64,000 bases of DNA from Ceratotherium simum simum (Eukaryota > Chordata > Mammalia > Perissodactyla > Rhinocerotidae): assembly GCF_000283155.1 (NCBI RefSeq), contig NW_004454182.1, forward strand, positions 666,589-730,588, read 5' to 3'. Positions 43,290 through 55,765 of the stretch are shown piece by piece. The translations under genes and the position numbers were made by a program. Below the pieces are notes generated by a model. That model was not told where the DNA came from and searched no databases. It worked only from the letters and a program-made list of their open reading frames with translations. How positions within the stretch are numbered: the first letter of the stretch is position 1; each line of letters starts with the position of its first letter.

Positions 43290-43760
43290 CTACGCAGTAC
43301 TAAGGCATCTAACAAACTTGCTACTTCCTGTTCATGAACAGGAAGTCAGCATGATACCATCGATAGCGTGGACCAGCATGATGTTCTGTGGGATGTTAAG
43401 ACACTCAAAACCCTCTGCTGATCTTGTGGCAGAGAGCGAGAAAATTGATTTGACCTACGGCAATGTCATGAATGTGCTTTATTGGTCCTGCTAAATAAAA
43501 GCAAACTGCTTTTGGTGGTTCTTGCAGACTGTTACAGAGGGAAAAAGTACTTTCCAGATCAATAACAGCTTCACAGTTGCTAGGAACTGCAGCGATTTAT
43601 TCCAGTAAAGATACTTCAAATGGGAAAACAGGTATCACTGGATTTACCTCCTGATTAAGTTTACAGTAATCTATAGTCATCATCTAAGATCCATCCAACT
43701 TCTGCATAAGCCAAATAGCCATCAAAGTCAGGAATTGTCATTGACCTATCACCTGTCAAA
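43290..43760 (-). mobile_element. Decayed endogenous retrovirus pol (reverse transcriptase) fragment
   Basis: On the minus strand short, frame-broken segments resemble a retroviral reverse transcriptase: DGS followed by a TxDYxxLNQ-like stretch near 43670-43700, and a decayed active-site region near 43350 that reads AIDG where the family has YxDD. Stops and frame shifts interrupt it throughout and the catalytic quartet is lost, so it is a dead relic. The flanks 42600-43280 may belong to the same element. Confidence 0.55.
43323..43346. other. 24-bp perfect palindrome of two ETS-type sites
   Basis: A perfect inverted repeat with no spacer. The left arm acttcctgttca is the exact reverse complement of the right arm tgaacaggaagt. 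Each arm carries the ETS core (GGAA in CAGGAAGT). Confidence 0.75.
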
Positions 43761-44379
43761 AGAAAAGTCAGAGAGCTTTACTTGATATGAGTATTTTGTT
43801 GAGTGAGAAACAAACTGTTCTTGAACAGGAAGATTTCCAACTGAAAGAGGTTAGAAGCTGGCTTTCAGCAGTTCATAAAGCATGAATGCATAAGTGCATT
43901 GTTTTCTCTGTGACTGGTGACTGCAAATTTGCACTCCTTTTCATTGCATAATCTCCTTGTTTGTAAGCAGTTAGTTAGGAAGCTGTGATGTCACGATGAC
44001 ATAAACAAAGCTTAAAGTTTTGTTTAGGGTCAGACTCAGCATTTTGGGAAAATCAGGACAGTTCATGTTTTAGTTATGTGACTGGCGGTGTTTGGTCTAG
44101 GGGTATATTCCCACCATGGCCTCGGTTCTGATTTCTCTACAGCACGCCTTAGCTCCACCTTTCTTCCACTTTGGAGTTTGCTGGATGCAGACAGCAAGCA
44201 TATACTGTGTTCAGCTCAACCAGAGGCTGTTGTGCAGCTCGAGAGGGACCTGCCCCAGTCTACTTCTACCCATGGGAAGGGGGGTCGGTCTTCCTGATTC
44301 TGGAGTTCAGATGGAGGGTTTACTTGGCCCTCCTCCTAAGCTACTTCCTCCAACTTCCACTATATCCATAATGAGGTAA

Positions 44380-46900
44380 TATTTTGGCTTCCATCGACAC
44401 ATCTTTATTTTATTTTTCAATTTGGTCAGAATTTGGCCAGGAAAGAGAAGTGCTAATTATTGAGTCCCTCCAAGATCCCAATATTTTTAATGATGGCAAA
44501 GAATGTATAAAACAAGGAGGGGATTAAGAAAATGCAGAATAAAATGTGCACATTTCTTTTAATATGTAAGCTGGATGCTTGTCATAAATATTGATATTTT
44601 CTTTTGATATTCCTCTTAGATGTTAGAGGGCAGGATTTTAATAAATTATAAATAGTTACTCATTGAATTTGACATAGATATTTTATGTCTCTGTGATCTA
44701 TAAATCAATAGTACACGAATGAAATTTCTCAAAAATTTGAGGCTTCTATGTGATTGTTTAGAAAAAGTTATTTTATACTCCACCATGATCATAATTTAAA
44801 TTTCATTAAGATCTGCTGGTTTCATCACCCGGCTGAAGGTAGACTTTAATAGCAAGAAAGTTAGTTTTGATCATTAAAAATATGATATTTATTTGAAGGT
44901 AACTGGAGTTTAATAGCTAATAGACTATTAGAGAAATAGAGGTGTTCTAGCCTAGTTGTTCCTGTTCTAGAATCACTTGTCCCTAGGATACTTGAGTTAG
45001 TAATGGCTGCTTGGTGACGTTTGTCCTTAACCTATTTTCGCTGTTTCGAAATACAAAGATGTGTAGTTGTCGCAGGGGTCACAGTGATATTACTGAATGT
45101 GTCTGCTAAAGATAAAGGATACAAGAACTTCACTGCCTAAAGAAAGGACGCAGATTAACCAAAGATGTGTAGCACTAATCCCGGAGAGAGAGAGACAACC
45201 TTCTCCGTCCCAGGATCCTGGGAAAGATACCCAACAAGCTGTCAGACGATCGTCTGGTTAGGATGGAGAGCCCATCACAATTTCAAGGCACTCCATCTGG
45301 CAGCCCACAAAAGTTTTTAAACCATCCTGACCTCTTTCAATGTTCTGGACTCTGGAAATGTACTTTCTGTCCATCAGGTGCAAGTAATTTCTACCAAGAC
45401 CTGTACTGTCCCTGGTGCTTACTGGGAATGGATGAATCGATGGTCCTACTGAAGGATCTACTAAAGGTCATAAAGGATTTTACTTAATAACTAGTGCTTG
45501 GTTGATAAATCTCTCAAAATATGGAATCAATAGAGGAGAATAATAAAAGAGGTTGAGAGTCACTGACCAAAAGAAAGAGAGTGAACCCTAGAGAGTTAAG
45601 CAGCTTATAATCGCCAGAATCAGGACTGCAAGCTCACCATACTGAATTTTACTTCCGTTCGCTTCCATTATTATGGTGATGTGTACTTCTCTCCATATGA
45701 AGATATATGGGGTATTAGGTATTAGATCACACATGGCTTTTAAAGTGTTAAAATCTTTACCATCTATCTATCCATCGCCTACTTGTGTGCACTAGATACT
45801 CATTAAGTCTGTTGAAAAAGTGATTAATTTGGGTTACATTCGTTGGTCACCGATATATAGAATAAACTAGTAACAGAGACATAAGTCTATGTATTTGTCA
45901 CAATTATGTGGTGGGTGAAGGTTAGAATTTGGATAACTTTCACTGAGAGTAATTTACTAGCCTATTACACAGAGGGTTGAAGGGACAACACTGTCAAGAA
46001 ATATGACAGGTATGAGATCTTCCCTACTTGCAAACTAACAAGTTGGCCTGCCACAGTTTCATGGAGGTTGGGAGAAGACACGAGACTCCTGGGTGGAGAT
46101 AAATTTACAGCATAGGAAGCAGCGTGGCTTCAGGTTGTGCTGGTTCTCATTGCCCCTCAAGTCCCACAAGATGAAGTGAAGCACGTCATCCAAGTGGAAG
46201 CTTAGGGCACGGTGGGTTCCATCACAGCCGAGGAGTCCTGAGCGTAGTAAACCTCAGCCTTTTATAACGGTCTGCAAGAAAACCTGCCCGACCTTGTCCT
46301 GGAGGGAGACATTATCTTTATTACACTGGTCAGTAAACAAACCTGCCGTTTGCTCAGGGGGAAGACGGATATCTATCTTCTAATGCTGTTCACTACATAA
46401 ACATCTTTGAAAAAACCATTGTGAACAAAAGCTGCCAGTGCCTCTGCTCACAAGATGTGCAGAAACACAAGAGAGCCGTAACAGATGGGTCTACCAACAA
46501 GCACTACCAAAGACATGCCCGTTTTCTGATCTCCACCATTATTTTGGCTGTAGCATTGGACTACTTTTGTCTTCAGCTGTATCTAAGCTTAACTTCTTGG
46601 AGTCTCACCCTAGAACTATATTTTCTTTCATAATTGTCACTGGACTGTGGATTTTCAGAGGTGGTTATGCTGAAAGAGTATAATCCAGTTTCTAAGGTGC
46701 TCATGATGGAGAAATAACTTTTATCATTTACAGTGCCTCCTAATCATCTTTCTAAGTTGAAGGGCATAACTGTGAGGATGCAATAAACTAAACAGATGAA
46801 TTGGAAATATATTAATATTTAAACAAACTGAAGTATAAACTTAAGTAAGAATGCATCTACTACCTAAATTACTGTTTAAGTCTTTTCTGTTCCAATGTCA
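44380..46900. other. Intergenic sequence without a recognised gene
   Basis: No gene found. 46070-46680 has the look of an LTR-like or other degenerate repeat (gtgctggttctcattgcccc, then ggtcagtaaacaaacctgcc), but I cannot assign it. Short open frames here have no recognisable domains. Confidence 0.4.
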
Positions 46901-46910
46901 GTATCAACTT

Positions 46911-47219
46911 TTTTTTTTTAACATTTTTTTTTTGTGAGGAGGATCAGCCCTGAGCTAACATCCGTGCTAATCCTCCTCTTTTTGCTGAGGAAGACCGGCT
47001 CTGAGCTAACATCTTATTGCCAATCCTCCTCCTTTTTTTTTCCCCAAAGCTCCAGTAGATAGTTGTATGTCATATTTGCACATCCTTCTAGTTGCTGTAT
47101 GTGGGATGTGGCCTCAGCATGGCCGGAGAAGTGGTGCGTCAGTGCACGCCCGGGATCCAAACCCGGGCCACCAGTAGCGGAGCGCGCACATTTAACCGCT
47201 AAGCCATGGAGCCGGCCCA
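46911..47219 (-). mobile_element. ERE SINE (long form) with 13-bp target duplication
   Basis: Reverse-oriented long ERE: T-rich left end, two gagctaacat modules, and head ccatggagccggccc. The perfect repeat tcagtatcaactt lies at 46898-46910 and 47220-47232. Confidence 0.95.
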
Positions 47220-47751
47220 TCAGTATCAACTTCTTAGAGGGGGCTGCAAGATTTAATCATTTACTTAAATATTTTAATATATCAGATGCTAAAATTAGTT
47301 TCAACTAATTTTGAAGCAGAGATGGTTGTTTATCTTCCCTTAGGGTGATCCACTCTCTCATATTCAGGCCAGATGCATGTTAGAAGCATTTTCCTCAATA
47401 GTGTATTAAAAATCTATTTGGCCATTTCATGTCTGCATCCATATAGATGAAACTGTGGATAATGTTCACCCTGTAATTGTAATTACAGCTCATGGTCAAG
47501 TCAGTTACAGTTGATAACAGCTATAGTAAGCTATAACCGTCGCATAACAAATGAAAACCTCAATAGGAACAGATATCTTTCTCCCTCCATAAATACGCCA
47601 AGACTTAAAATCAAACCTTTCTAATGGCGTACACTGTGAGTTTGTATAGGAGTGAACTGCAGAACTACAAAGTGACAAGCAAATGCGTGAGGTCATTGGA
47701 TTTTATACTCTGATTGCTGAAGGTTAAACATATGGAAGTTAATATATTAGT

Positions 47752-47847
47752 CAAGTAATCATTATTACAAGTAATCATTACTACAAGTAACCATTACTAC
47801 AAGTAATCGTTACTACAAGTAACCATTGCTGCAAGCAGTCATTACTA
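47752..47847 (+). repeat. 16-bp tandem repeat, six copies
   Basis: Six back-to-back units of the type caagtaatcattacta, each 16 bp, differing by a few substitutions. Confidence 0.93.
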
Positions 47848-48220
47848 CAGCACATAAACTCAAAAATCTTGGTGGCTCAACACATCAAGGGTTTATTTCT
47901 TGCTGACATTACGTGTCTACTGTGGGTCTGTGGGGAGGGGGCTGGTTTCCACACACAGGGATCCAGGCTGGTGCAGATGGCTCCACCTGGAACATGCGGT
48001 CTCTGAGGTTGCTAGGGCAAAGGGAGAGAGAGACAGAGGACACACGCTGGTTCTCCAGTCTCCCAGCCTGCAACGACAGCCTGCAGGTCACTTCTGCTCG
48101 TGTCCATCATGTCGTCTCACCCCACCCATGAGGGAGTCCTAGGAAAGCAGACGAGCATGTGGACGACGTAGTGAGCACTAGTGATCTCTGCTGTGATTGG
48201 AAACCTCTTCTTGAAAGGGG
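47848..48220 (-). repeat. Old interspersed repeat, family not assigned
   Basis: Starts cagcacataaactcaaaaat and includes gggtttatttcttgctgaca and gggatccaggctggtgcaga. I recognise the pattern as a common mammalian repeat but cannot name its family. Confidence 0.45.
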
Positions 48221-48639
48221 TCTGGTCCTCCTTGATGTGCAGTGTTTGTGGACATAAGAGCAGAAATACCTCTGTGGCTTTTCCTTGAAAATTCAACCAT
48301 GACTCAATTTGGGGGATTCTAGGTAGGAAATGGTCTTAAAGATTTTATCTGTCAGTAACCATATGTATTTACATGTTTTTCTCCTGGTTAACTCAGAATT
48401 TGATCTTATGTACCTGGAAGAATGAAGGTGTTAAACAGGAAAAATTTCCTGTTGGTGAGAAAACAGCATGCCCACCTTCAGTCAATATCACCAATAGCGA
48501 CTTCCCGTATCCCACACAGAACTGCTGGGGGTCCCTTCCAGGTCCTTACAAGATAAAGACAAGTGGGAACTGAGAAGTGATGAGAAGAAGTAAGATGGAA
48601 ATCCTCATAGCAGCCTGGTAGGAAGTACCTATTTCTTAC

Positions 48640-49190
48640 TGGTTATCTATTGCTGTGTAACAAAACCATTCCCAACACTTAGTGGCCTGAAGTATTAAAA
48701 AATAATTGGTTTTCTCACAGTGATGTGGGGCAGCATCTGGGCTGGGCTCAGCTGGCTGTTCTTCTTGCCTGGCATCACTCAGGTAGCTGCAGTTCTTTGG
48801 ATGCTTGACCTGGGCTGGGGGGCTATGAGGCCCTCACTCACATACATGGCAGTGGTTGGTGCTGGCTGTTGGCTGGGCTTCTCTCCACATGGCTTCTCAT
48901 CCCTAGGAAGGCTGGCCCAGGCTCCTTCACATGGTGGGCTCAGGCTTCCAAGAGGAAGAAAGCAGAAGCTGCAAGGTCTCTAGAGGCCTAGGCTCAAAAG
49001 TAACCCAACATCTCTTCCACCGTGTTTTTTAGTCATGGCAAGAAATGAGACCAGTCCAAATTCACGAGATGGGAAAATAGACTCCAGCTCTTGATGGAAA
49101 GAGAGAGCAAGTCATATTGCAAAGGAATGTGCACAGGGACAGAAGGAATTATTGGGGACATTTTGTAAGCAATCTACTTCAGTTCCCCTA
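48640..49190 (-). repeat. Old MaLR/LTR-like repeat
   Basis: tatctattgctgtgtaacaa, then ttggtgctggctgttggctg and aatagactccagctcttgat. This is a familiar mammalian repeat that shares the '...gctgtgtaacaa' opening of the other LTR-like copies. Exact family not assigned. Confidence 0.5.
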
Positions 49191-50348
49191 TGCCCTTCAG
49201 GTCTTAAATTTAATTCAGTTTCATGCAGGATTCAAGAGACTAGAGAGAGAAGTTACATTCACAAGGAGAAAAGTTAATGCCGCCTTCTGCCTTGCGAGCG
49301 TAGCTTTCTCCCTCTGGTTCTTTTAAGTCTCAGAATGGTGCAAAGGAATTGCCTAAGAAAGTTCCATCTGACTTACCCAAAGAGGAAGAAGCCTCTCCAG
49401 ATGGATGTTATTTATTGGGGTGTTAATAGTGTCACAACAGAATAGGAGCAGGTACATAATTTGCAGGACACAGTGCAAGATAAAAATGTGGGGCCATTGT
49501 TCAAAAATTAAGAATTTCGAGATGATGACAACAGGCCATCAAACCAAGCATGGGGCCCTCTAAGTATGGGCCCTGGAGCAGAGTCCAGCTCCGTGTTACT
49601 TAAATGAGTGTATAGAGGGGTGTTGATGATGTAATTTTTCCTCCTCATATACAACTCAAGAAGAAATCTTGTGAGATTCTTTTCAAAACTTTCAATTTTT
49701 TTTTCCCAAGGAGAATGTAACTGAAAGTATGAAATTACTGCTTTGCATTCCTCCAAATTGAGACCATTTGGCTGAGAATTAAATTGCCTCCTTCCTTACA
49801 AGGAGTAAATTCTTACCCAAGGCAATATGTCTTTATGCACACAATGGATATGGATCTGCATAATAATTTGAAACATAATGTAACTTCAATTTGAGAGAGA
49901 TCCCTCAGAAATTATGAGGTAGTTAGGAAAATATTTCTTTTCCCCGTTATGCATTGAAATTGTAGTGTCCCTGAAAATTAATATTTGTCCTTGGGTGGTG
50001 TAGAAATGGGTGTGTTTAATCTACCTTCTGGGGAAAAGAAAGAATTTAAAAGGACTTCACACTGACAGAGAGAGTCCAAGCCAGAACAGGTTTTGAAAGC
50101 CTAAATCCACCCAGACTCTGCTGCAGGGCTGCTGGCTTCATGGATGTGCAAACTGTGTAGTGGCATGAGGCCCCCCACACTGTCCCTGCGACTGGTAAAT
50201 TATGTAGTTGTTCCTATTTTGTTGTGATACTGTGAATCCAAATACCCCTTAACACCCCTCAAACTCATCTCAAATATGTCTTCAGAAGTTTGCCTGTCAG
50301 AGGAATTATGCCTGTTCTAATGAGGTCGCTGAGGGATTATTCTACGTC

Positions 50349-50547
50349 AGTGGTTCTCAGAGGGGACCTTTGGCAATGTCTGTAGACGTTTTGGTTGCCA
50401 CAAGTAGGGTGGGATGTGGTATGCTGCCATGGGTTGAGAGTATTGATCCCAGAGATGCTGCTAAACATCCTACAACGCACAGGACAGCCCGTCAGGACAA
50501 GAATTATCTGGCCCCTGATGTCCATAATGTTGGCAACTCCAGGTCTA
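50349..50547 (+). mobile_element. MER20-like hAT-Charlie DNA transposon
   Basis: Starts cagtggttctcagaggggac, continues tttggcaatgtctgtagacg and ctgctaaacatcctacaacg. It matches the MER20 consensus nearly end to end. Confidence 0.85.
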
Positions 50548-50559
50548 GATGAATTCAAA

Positions 50560-53500
50560 CCTGCAAAAATGTAGTGCTGAGGGGAGGCATAGATTCTGAG
50601 GTTAAGTCCGGTGCTGTGGGTAGACAGTATGGATTCTTGGAAAACGTATGAGGGTAACACGATGAATGAAACGCAGCTACCTTCCCAGACCTGAGGACAG
50701 GAGGAGGAGGCGGGTAACATTAGACCTATGCCCTACACGCACTTATCTGGCCTGGAGAAATGGGGAAAGGGGAACAGCATATGTATTGATGAACAGTGAG
50801 AGCTGTAATGAGAAACAGAAGTTATAATTGTGCTCTTTGCAGATTTTATTTCCTAGTGTTCCTAGACATTGTGTCTGCAAGATAATGTAGATAATGAAAA
50901 GTCAGCTCCTGCTTATGATCTATGGGCCTTGGGTGTAAGCTATTTTGTTGTTCTATAAAGGGGTCAAAAACCCTTTATCTTCTCCTCCTGAATTCTGAAA
51001 CAACTCTGAAATCAGACAGAAGACTTTGGCAGTTGGAAAAAATCCAATCTGTTGCTGATGATGTTTTTATCTGAAAATGTGGCTTGTGTCTATGGGCCAA
51101 GGTCTTCATAACATGGAGCCCCTGGGTTAGGCTGGAATGCTTGCCCAGTCTCGGGGCTCAGTACTAGGCAGAATTGACAGCTGCAAAATGTACAGCCTGG
51201 AGAAGCAGAGTGGAGGCTGGCTGCCCCTGTGGGTAGCTCAGTTCAGGTCAGGAGAGGAAGGGGTTGTGCATGCTCAGTTTCTCCTTTCAGCTTAGCCAAC
51301 CCCTTTCAGTAGTCCCTTGCTTTGAGAGGTGGCAGTGGTGGAGGATGGGGTCCTGGGGGAGTGAGGGCAGAGCCCAGCAGTGCTCTATGTGGGAGAACAC
51401 AAAAGGAATGGGAGAAGGACACCACCCTGCTCAGGTTGCAAACCTTATCAGTATGCGGTCAGTCACCGCCCTTGAGGAAAGGGGACCAATGATGATCAAG
51501 CCCTTATGAGAATGGTGGGGGGTGGGATCGAGAGAGGCAACTCTAAGAAGATTGAGTCCTTGCTGCAGATGTAACTGCTAAGGGGCACAGCCTTCACAAT
51601 CAATATCCCTGACTCCCTTCTTGAACAAGCAACTGAAATTAGGGGCTTGAAAGATGATGTCGTGTCTGAAATGCTAGCTCCATCCATGTTGAGGAAGGAA
51701 TAAACTGTAAGAATCCTGACTTGGGCCCAAGAATGATACGTGGAGAGATGGAATCATTAGTTCCTTCTTTGTCCACAGCACACCATACCCCCCCCCCCAA
51801 AAAAAACCCTCAAACTTTTCTATTTTAAAAGTCTGGTATACTGTGTTAATTGCATCTTGTCTATGGGTAAGCAGAGATTGGAAACAATGTTTTCTCCATA
51901 TCTTTATCTTTTTGGTTTAGTTCAGGATGCTCACACCACGATAAAGGAAGTTTGAGGGCCTCTCTTCCCATCCGGTCCAGCCTCGACTATTCCTGCAGGG
52001 ACGAAACCCTGTTCCTCGTTCCTCACATTTCATATGTTCTCTGCTAACACTTGTCATGTTGGGTAATTTTGTAGGACCCTGTAGAGGGGAAACCTTCTTC
52101 CCATGATGGGAGCTGTCCTGACATTGAATATCCTGACTCATCACTTCTCCTACCCTGCATCAAATGATAGATTTTAAATCCCCTCCTGGGTGATATCAAG
52201 TCGTATGCCTCCAAGAACCCAGCTTTTCTTCCTCAAGTCTTTGGGAATTTTCATTGTTTGTTGATTCACCAACATGTTCTGTTAGTGTTCTGGCACAGAA
52301 ACACTGCAATCTCATATTTCTAGCAACTGGACTTAATCCATTTTGCTGGTATGATGCAGAGTGAATATACCCACTTAGAAGAGCAGTAGATGTTTGTTTT
52401 ATACATTTAGGTCATTTATATTCCCAAGAGTGTGCCCCTTCCATTGCGGAAAATCCTTTCCTGGACAATTATTTTTTGGGGGAGGGGGATGTCAAAGTTA
52501 AAGATCTTGATATATTAGCTTTAAAAAATAAATTGCAATATTATTGGCCTTCAGGAGACAGGGATTTTAGAGCTTCACTCTCATCACATTCAAGATTTTA
52601 ATGGCCTTATCTCTGGAGCTATTAAAGATAATGATTGTTGGCAGTAAGAGTTGCTGTGTCACCTTTACGTGTCTCCACTGTAGACACATTACTGCTTAGC
52701 TCCCTTGCAAGAGGATGCAATTCATGTCAATGTTTACATTCCCTGTCAAGGCACATTTTGGTTGCTTGGACTCACAAAATGGCTTTAAAGATTTAAATAT
52801 TCTAACTATTAATGGAAATTAGTATATATAATCCATGACGAGGACCTCAGTGCCAGAGCTGGTTAAGCAGGGCCAATGGGTCCCTAACTAGACTGTTTGA
52901 ACAATGGAAGGATGGCTTCCCTCTGGGCTATGCTTTTAGACATTCATGAATTTGCCTTCACGTCATAGGACCACATGAGATTAGCACTAGAGAAAAAAAT
53001 TTAATTACTTTCTTAAGAGAAAGATATCCATAGTAGATTATATCATATTTTTATCCCTGCTTTCTCCCATCTTGAGTATGGCTATTTTGGACATGCTAAA
53101 CAATGACCATTTATCCATCTTTGTAAATGGCCGTTTACGATCTTTGGCATTGTTATTTAGTCTGGTGTGAAGAGGACTAGCTACAACGGATAGAGATCAA
53201 AAGTCTTTCTATCTCTACTGATAAAATTCTGCCGGTTTAAGACCAGTTAAGCAGGGGTATCCAAGTAGGATTTTCTTCTCTTTTAGAGGGGATGTGGATG
53301 TTTGTGTCTTATCTTTTTATTTTGACTTTCAGTTACCTCTTTTTGTTTCAAGGAAGAGAGACTAATATTACCTCAGATAGTTAGAGGGAACAGGGTATTA
53401 TCTGCAGGGCCAAAGAGTTCATGTGCAGTGTTCAGCTATTATAGTGTCCCACCAACTCTGAAAGTTCTGGGATTCTCCTTATTTATTGCTGCTGTGGTGG

Positions 53501-54460
53501 TGGCCCTCGAGTTGAGTTGCCTCAGACATGTGGGACGCAGGCAGGCAAGGAAGGAAAGTCCATGAAAAGTCTTCTCTCAGAGTCCATGGTTCTGCTTTCT
53601 GTGCAGAAGCTCACCATTGATATAAATCCGTGGCTCTTTGAATCTCTAATGCCTTCACAATCTTATTCTCATGACATTTCTATGTCATATCATTTGTTGT
53701 GTCTCACATCCTTTTGTTAATTGCTTTATGGCATATTTATTTTTCCAACATCTTACATCACTCAGAGAATTTCATTGACCCAACTCATCTTTTCATGCCA
53801 TGCCACACCACAACTCAGCTTCTTGTGGTGACGGTTGTCTGCTCTTGGGGAAAATGCCCAATCAACTATGGAGGTAGGGTGGCACCTGACTCATACTGCA
53901 TGTGCTGGACTTGGTAGTGGCTGTAGGTGTGACAGATTTTCAAGGGCTATATTGTTTGGTAAAGATGAATAACTTTTGGGTGGATTTATTTATTTTTTAA
54001 TAATGTTCTTAAGAAAGCTATCCTAGTCTGATTGCATAGCGCCCCAGAATTTAGGTTGTATTCCAACCCTAAGTCCAATCATCGTGGGAAGAATTGTCAT
54101 CTAACACCCTTGTAAGAGAGAACTCCGTGGTAACTGCTCCAAAGACCTGGGGTCAGGGATCCCCGACTCCTCAGATGTCTCCTTTCCACGGGATAGAATC
54201 GCTCTCTTTATCAAGGAAGTCCTTTACTTTAGTCTTTGCAATAGAGAGACTGATTAAGGAAGCAGTGGAATTAATTTAACATCTCCTTTCTCTTGTTCCC
54301 ACTCTAGGAGAGAGGATGCTATCTTGCCATGTGTAATCATACACATTCCTAGTGGGCAGGGAAGGAAAGAGCTTTTGTGTTTCAAGCGAATTGAAGAGCC
54401 ATACCATGGTCCTTAATGGGAAGGACATGTAGACAGTCGTTGGCTGATGAGGAGGAAGAT
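50560..54460. other. Intergenic sequence without a recognised gene
   Basis: About 3.9 kb. No exon, domain or repeat identified with confidence. A run of about ten C followed by A lies near 51788-51806. Open frames here are short and featureless. Confidence 0.5.
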
Positions 54461-54469
54461 GTGAATATG

Positions 54470-54860
54470 ACACAGTCCTGCCTGCAATGAACCCATGGTC
54501 TATGTAGAAGACAGACAAGTAAATAAAATTCACTCTATAGCATGATGAGTGTGATGAGAGGTCTTCACAGGTTCCCAAAGGGAATACACAGCTGGACGCA
54601 TAATCCAGACTGGGGGCAAGGGTCAGGAAGGTTTCTTGGAAAAATAACTTCTTAGCTAATTGATAGTGGAAATACATAGCAATTACAAGGTAGTGGATGG
54701 AGTGGAGTGTATTCCAGGAAGAGGGAACAACATTTGTAAAGGCAAGGAGGCCAGATGAGTTTGGGGAGAATCAAGTCTGTTTTTTGACTTTCATATTATG
54801 AGCTTCCTGGTAAAGGCCCTTCGTGATCTGTCACCTAGTCACTGCCTCATGCACCTAACA
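54470..54860 (+). repeat. LINE-2-like fragments
   Basis: Contains tattccaggaagagggaaca then tttgtaaaggcaaggaggcc, and afterwards cccttcgtgatctgtcacct, both reminiscent of L2 3' sequences. Confidence 0.5.
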
Positions 54861-55221
54861 CTCACTCTCCTGACGCACAGGAGTCTCCCAGGGGGCAGAC
54901 CCTGATGGACACACACTCCCACTGAAAAGTGGATTTCACAGAAGTCTTCTGGAATTGAGATGCCACCCCAGGAAGAAACGGAGTGGGAGGAGAGAGGCTT
55001 GAATTTACTGAGTTCATCTGAAGAGACAGAAATCACTGAATTGACTGAGTTCACCCAAAAGTGGCCAGACTTCACTCGGTGAAAGGGAAGATTGGGATAA
55101 AAATTAAGTTCTGTTAGAATAGTAAAGTTGACTTTTGTACACCTGAATATGTGGTTTATAAAATTTGTACCTACAATATGAGCCTTTTACAGACCAAAAA
55201 TGTTTTTAAAAATGTATTTGA

Positions 55222-55765
55222 GGGCCGGCCCCATGGCTTAGCCGTGGCTTAGTGGTTAAGTGCACGCGCTCCGCTACTGGCAGCCTGGATTCGGATCCGG
55301 GGCGTGCACCGACGCACTGCTTCTCCGGCCATGCTGAGGCCGCTCCCACATACAGCAACTAGAAGGATGTGCAACTATGACGTGCAACTATCTACTGGGA
55401 GCTTGGGGGAAAAAAAGGAGGAGGATTGGCAATAGATGTTAACTCAGAGCCGGTCTTCCTCAGCAAAAAAAAAAAAGAGGGGGATTAGCATGGATGTTAG
55501 CTCAGGGCTGATCTTCCTCACAAAAAAAATAAATAAATAAAAAATAAAGGGCCGGTTAAGTGCGCGCGCTCCGCTGCTGGCGGCCCGGGTTTGGATCCCT
55601 GGCCCCCACCGACACACCGCTTGTCCAGCCATGTTGAGGCGGCGTCCCACATACAGCAACTAGAAGGATGTGCAGCTATGACATACAACTATCTACTGGG
55701 GCTTTGGGGGAAAAAACAAATTTAAAAAACATTTAAAAAATAAATAAAAATAAATAAAAAATAAA
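55222..55765 (+). mobile_element. Tandem pair of ERE SINEs
   Basis: A long-form ERE begins at 55222 (gggccggccccatggctta) and runs to an A-rich tail at about 55548. A second begins at 55549 as gggccggttaagtg, lacking part of the usual head, and ends in A-rich sequence. One pair of repeats, aatgtatttga / aatggatttga, encloses both (55211-55221 and 55766-55776), suggesting that they share one insertion site. Confidence 0.9.

Noticed and set aside
47752..47847. Could the evenly spaced repeats be a CRISPR array?
   Set aside because: The units are contiguous 16-mers with no spacers, in a mammalian genome; this is a minisatellite.
50337..50720. 127-residue minus-strand frame
   Set aside because: Mostly antisense to the MER20 element; a transposon shadow.
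54276..54677. 133-residue minus-strand frame
   Set aside because: No domain, no splice context and partly overlapping an L2-like repeat.
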